6,965 bases of DNA from Alphaproteobacteria bacterium (lineage in GTDB: Bacteria > Pseudomonadota > Alphaproteobacteria > Puniceispirillales > UBA1172): positions 1 through 6,965 of the forward strand of contig JALRFL010000037.1 in assembly GCA_023259875.1 (NCBI GenBank), in the 5' to 3' direction. Below the pieces are notes generated by a model. The model was given only the letters and a program-made list of their open reading frames with translations. It ran no database searches and had not been told where the DNA came from. The position numbers were made by a program, and so were the translations under genes. Shown piece after piece: positions 5,921 through 6,965 of the stretch (position 1 is its first letter; the number at the start of each line of letters is the position of its first letter).

Positions 5921-6798
5921 AGCGCAAGACCTTTGAGCCATGTAGTGATGTCTTCCCCTAGATCATCACGAGAAAGCGCATAGGCGATATTGGCCTGAAG
6001 AAACCCTAATTTTGATCCGCAATCAAACCGTGTCCCAGAGAAGCGATAGCTGAAAAAAGGAGCTTCACCAATGCGGCGGGCGAGTGAGTCGGTGATCTGT
6101 ATCTCATCGCCTGTGCCGCGTTCCATCTGGTCAAGTTCGGCAAAAACCCCTGGCTCAAGAATATAGCGGCCAACCACAGCAAGGGTTGATGGGGCTTTGT
6201 CTGGACTTGGCTTTTCGACTAACCCCTTAACCTCGGTTAAATTGGCATGGCTCGCGCCGGGGGTGATGATCCCATAAGATGAGGTGTTCTCGCGCGGAAC
6301 TTCCATCGCTGCTACCATATTGCCGCCTTTATCCTGCCAAGCCGCAACCATTTGTTTAAGACAGCCTTTGCCGCCTTGCTCTGGCTTGATCAGATCGTCG
6401 GCAAGAAGCACGGCAACGGGTTCATCCTTAACATAATGGCGGGCGCACCAGATCGCGTGACCAAGTCCAGCAGGTTCTTGCTGGCGGATATAGGCAACCG
6501 ACCCCGGGGTGTGCATCATGGCGCGCACGGCAGCCAGACCATCATTTTTGTCGCGCTTGATCAGGGTGTCTTCAAGTTCTGTCGAATGATCAAAATGATC
6601 TTCAATCGCGGTTTTGCCGCGGCCAGTGACAAAAATAAACTCAGTAATGCCGGCTTCGGCCGCTTCTTCGACGGCGTATTGGATCAGCGGCTTATCCACC
6701 ACAGGCAACATTTCTTTGGGCATAGATTTTGTTGCTGGCAAAAAACGCGTGCCTAGGCCGCCAACAGGAAAGATGGCTTTGGTAATTTTCGTTGGCAT
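5917..6798 (-). CDS. galU: UTP--glucose-1-phosphate uridylyltransferase
   Basis: This 293-aa cytoplasmic enzyme makes UDP-glucose and pyrophosphate from UTP and glucose-1-phosphate, for polysaccharide and glycolipid synthesis. The N-terminal nucleotide-binding signature GGLGTRFLPATK is at 13-24, followed by KEMLPVVDKPLIQYAVEEA (28-46). Further GalU blocks are GLGHAIWCA (111-119), LLADDL (131-136), SSYGII (173-178), VEKP (194-197), GDEIQITD (230-237) and RFDCGSKLGF (257-266). Length is typical (about 290-300 aa). The start ATG at 6798 gives the standard MxxKITKAIFPVGG beginning, and AGGGG lies 6 nt upstream. The stop overlaps the phosphomutase GTG by 4 nt. Ninety-four nucleotides separate it from the epimerase-like gene upstream on the same strand; I see no convincing promoter or terminator there, so readthrough from upstream is possible. 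Confidence 0.96.
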   Translation of the reverse strand: MPTKITKAIFPVGGLGTRFLPATKSMPKEMLPVVDKPLIQYAVEEAAEAGITEFIFVTGRGKTAIEDHFDHSTELEDTLIKRDKNDGLAAVRAMMHTPGSVAYIRQQEPAGLGHAIWCARHYVKDEPVAVLLADDLIKPEQGGKGCLKQMVAAWQDKGGNMVAAMEVPRENTSSYGIITPGASHANLTEVKGLVEKPSPDKAPSTLAVVGRYILEPGVFAELDQMERGTGDEIQITDSLARRIGEAPFFSYRFSGTRFDCGSKLGFLQANIAYALSRDDLGEDITTWLKGLAL

Positions 6799-6892
6799 CC
6801 CTCGCCCCTAGATGATGAAAAGATAATAAAGCGATAAAATATCATCCTTTTCTTACACTAATTTTACCCATAAAGGCAATGAACAGGATGCG

Positions 6893-6965
6893 TTATGTGT
6901 TATTGCCATGCCAGCGGCGATACCATTCCACAAAGGTAGGGATGCCATCCTCTATCCTTGTACGC
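6893..6965 (-). CDS. C-terminal end of a probable sugar-nucleotide epimerase (extended SDR), cut by right edge
   Basis: The last 23 codons of a minus-strand gene end in TAA at 6895-6893. The readable tail includes IEDGIPTFVEWYRRWHG and then NNT. The pattern T-x-I/L-x-x-G-(I/L)-x-x-FV-(E/D)-WYR is how many extended short-chain dehydrogenase/reductase sugar epimerases end, notably UDP-glucuronate 4-epimerases and related capsule or O-antigen enzymes. The Rossmann fold and catalytic YxxxK lie outside the window, so the substrate cannot be stated. Its place directly upstream of galU and the phosphomutase fits nucleotide-sugar metabolism. It is too short to have been picked as an open frame by length alone; the assignment rests on the tail motif and codon-level continuity to the edge. 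Confidence 0.6.
   Translation of the reverse strand, partial: RTRIEDGIPTFVEWYRRWHGNNT

Noticed and set aside
6352..6756. 134-codon plus-strand frame antisense to galU
   Set aside because: galU is intact and conserved on the opposite strand; the antisense protein has no recognisable features.
6799..6892. galU promoter in the gap upstream of galU
   Set aside because: On the minus strand there are weak TTGCCT and TATTAT-like hexamers, but no pair with acceptable match and spacing, so I do not call one.

Overview
The window looks like ordinary chromosome from an alphaproteobacterium. The best evidence is a full-length CcrM-type GANTC adenine methyltransferase with its extra C-terminal domain. 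Supporting evidence is an alphaproteobacterial-style galU plus phosphomannomutase/phosphoglucomutase pair. Most genes have mid-range GC (sampled lines of about 45-58% counted by hand), which together with the gene set would fit a marine lineage such as SAR116; that placement is inference only. I see no phage, transposon, CRISPR, toxin-antitoxin or defence island, and no convincing undescribed system.

Layout. Positions 1-378 (+) hold the C-terminal two thirds of adenylylsulfate kinase (CysC), cut by the left edge. Positions 379-555 are an AT-rich intergenic stretch with a perfect 8-bp dyad, a direct repeat of one dyad arm 31 bp on, two GANTC sites and a possible sigma70-like promoter. Positions 556-1641 (+) encode the CcrM-like methyltransferase from a GTG start. 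A 66-bp convergent gap follows. Everything to its right is on the minus strand: apt (1708-2229), glcB (2231-4393), the sugar phosphomutase (4508-5920), galU (5917-6798) and, at the right edge, the last 23 codons of a sugar-nucleotide epimerase/dehydratase-like gene (6893-6965).

How the genes work together. On the minus strand, the phosphomutase makes glucose-1-phosphate (and probably mannose-1-phosphate), and GalU turns glucose-1-phosphate into UDP-glucose. The partial epimerase upstream fits further processing of nucleotide sugars for surface polysaccharide. galU and the phosphomutase overlap by 4 nt and are surely cotranscribed. glcB (malate synthase G, glyoxylate to malate) has its own good promoter in the 114-bp gap after the phosphomutase and is followed with a 1-nt gap by apt (adenine salvage), so glcB-apt form a second unit. 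On the plus strand, CysC belongs to sulfate activation (APS to PAPS), and the methyltransferase probably marks GANTC sites in a cell-cycle-linked way.

Three start sites differ from the longest open frame or use a rare codon: glcB should start at 4393 rather than 4453, the phosphomutase at GTG 5920 rather than ATG 5941, and apt uses TTG. The most interesting non-coding structure is the repeat/dyad/GANTC cluster in front of the methyltransferase gene.
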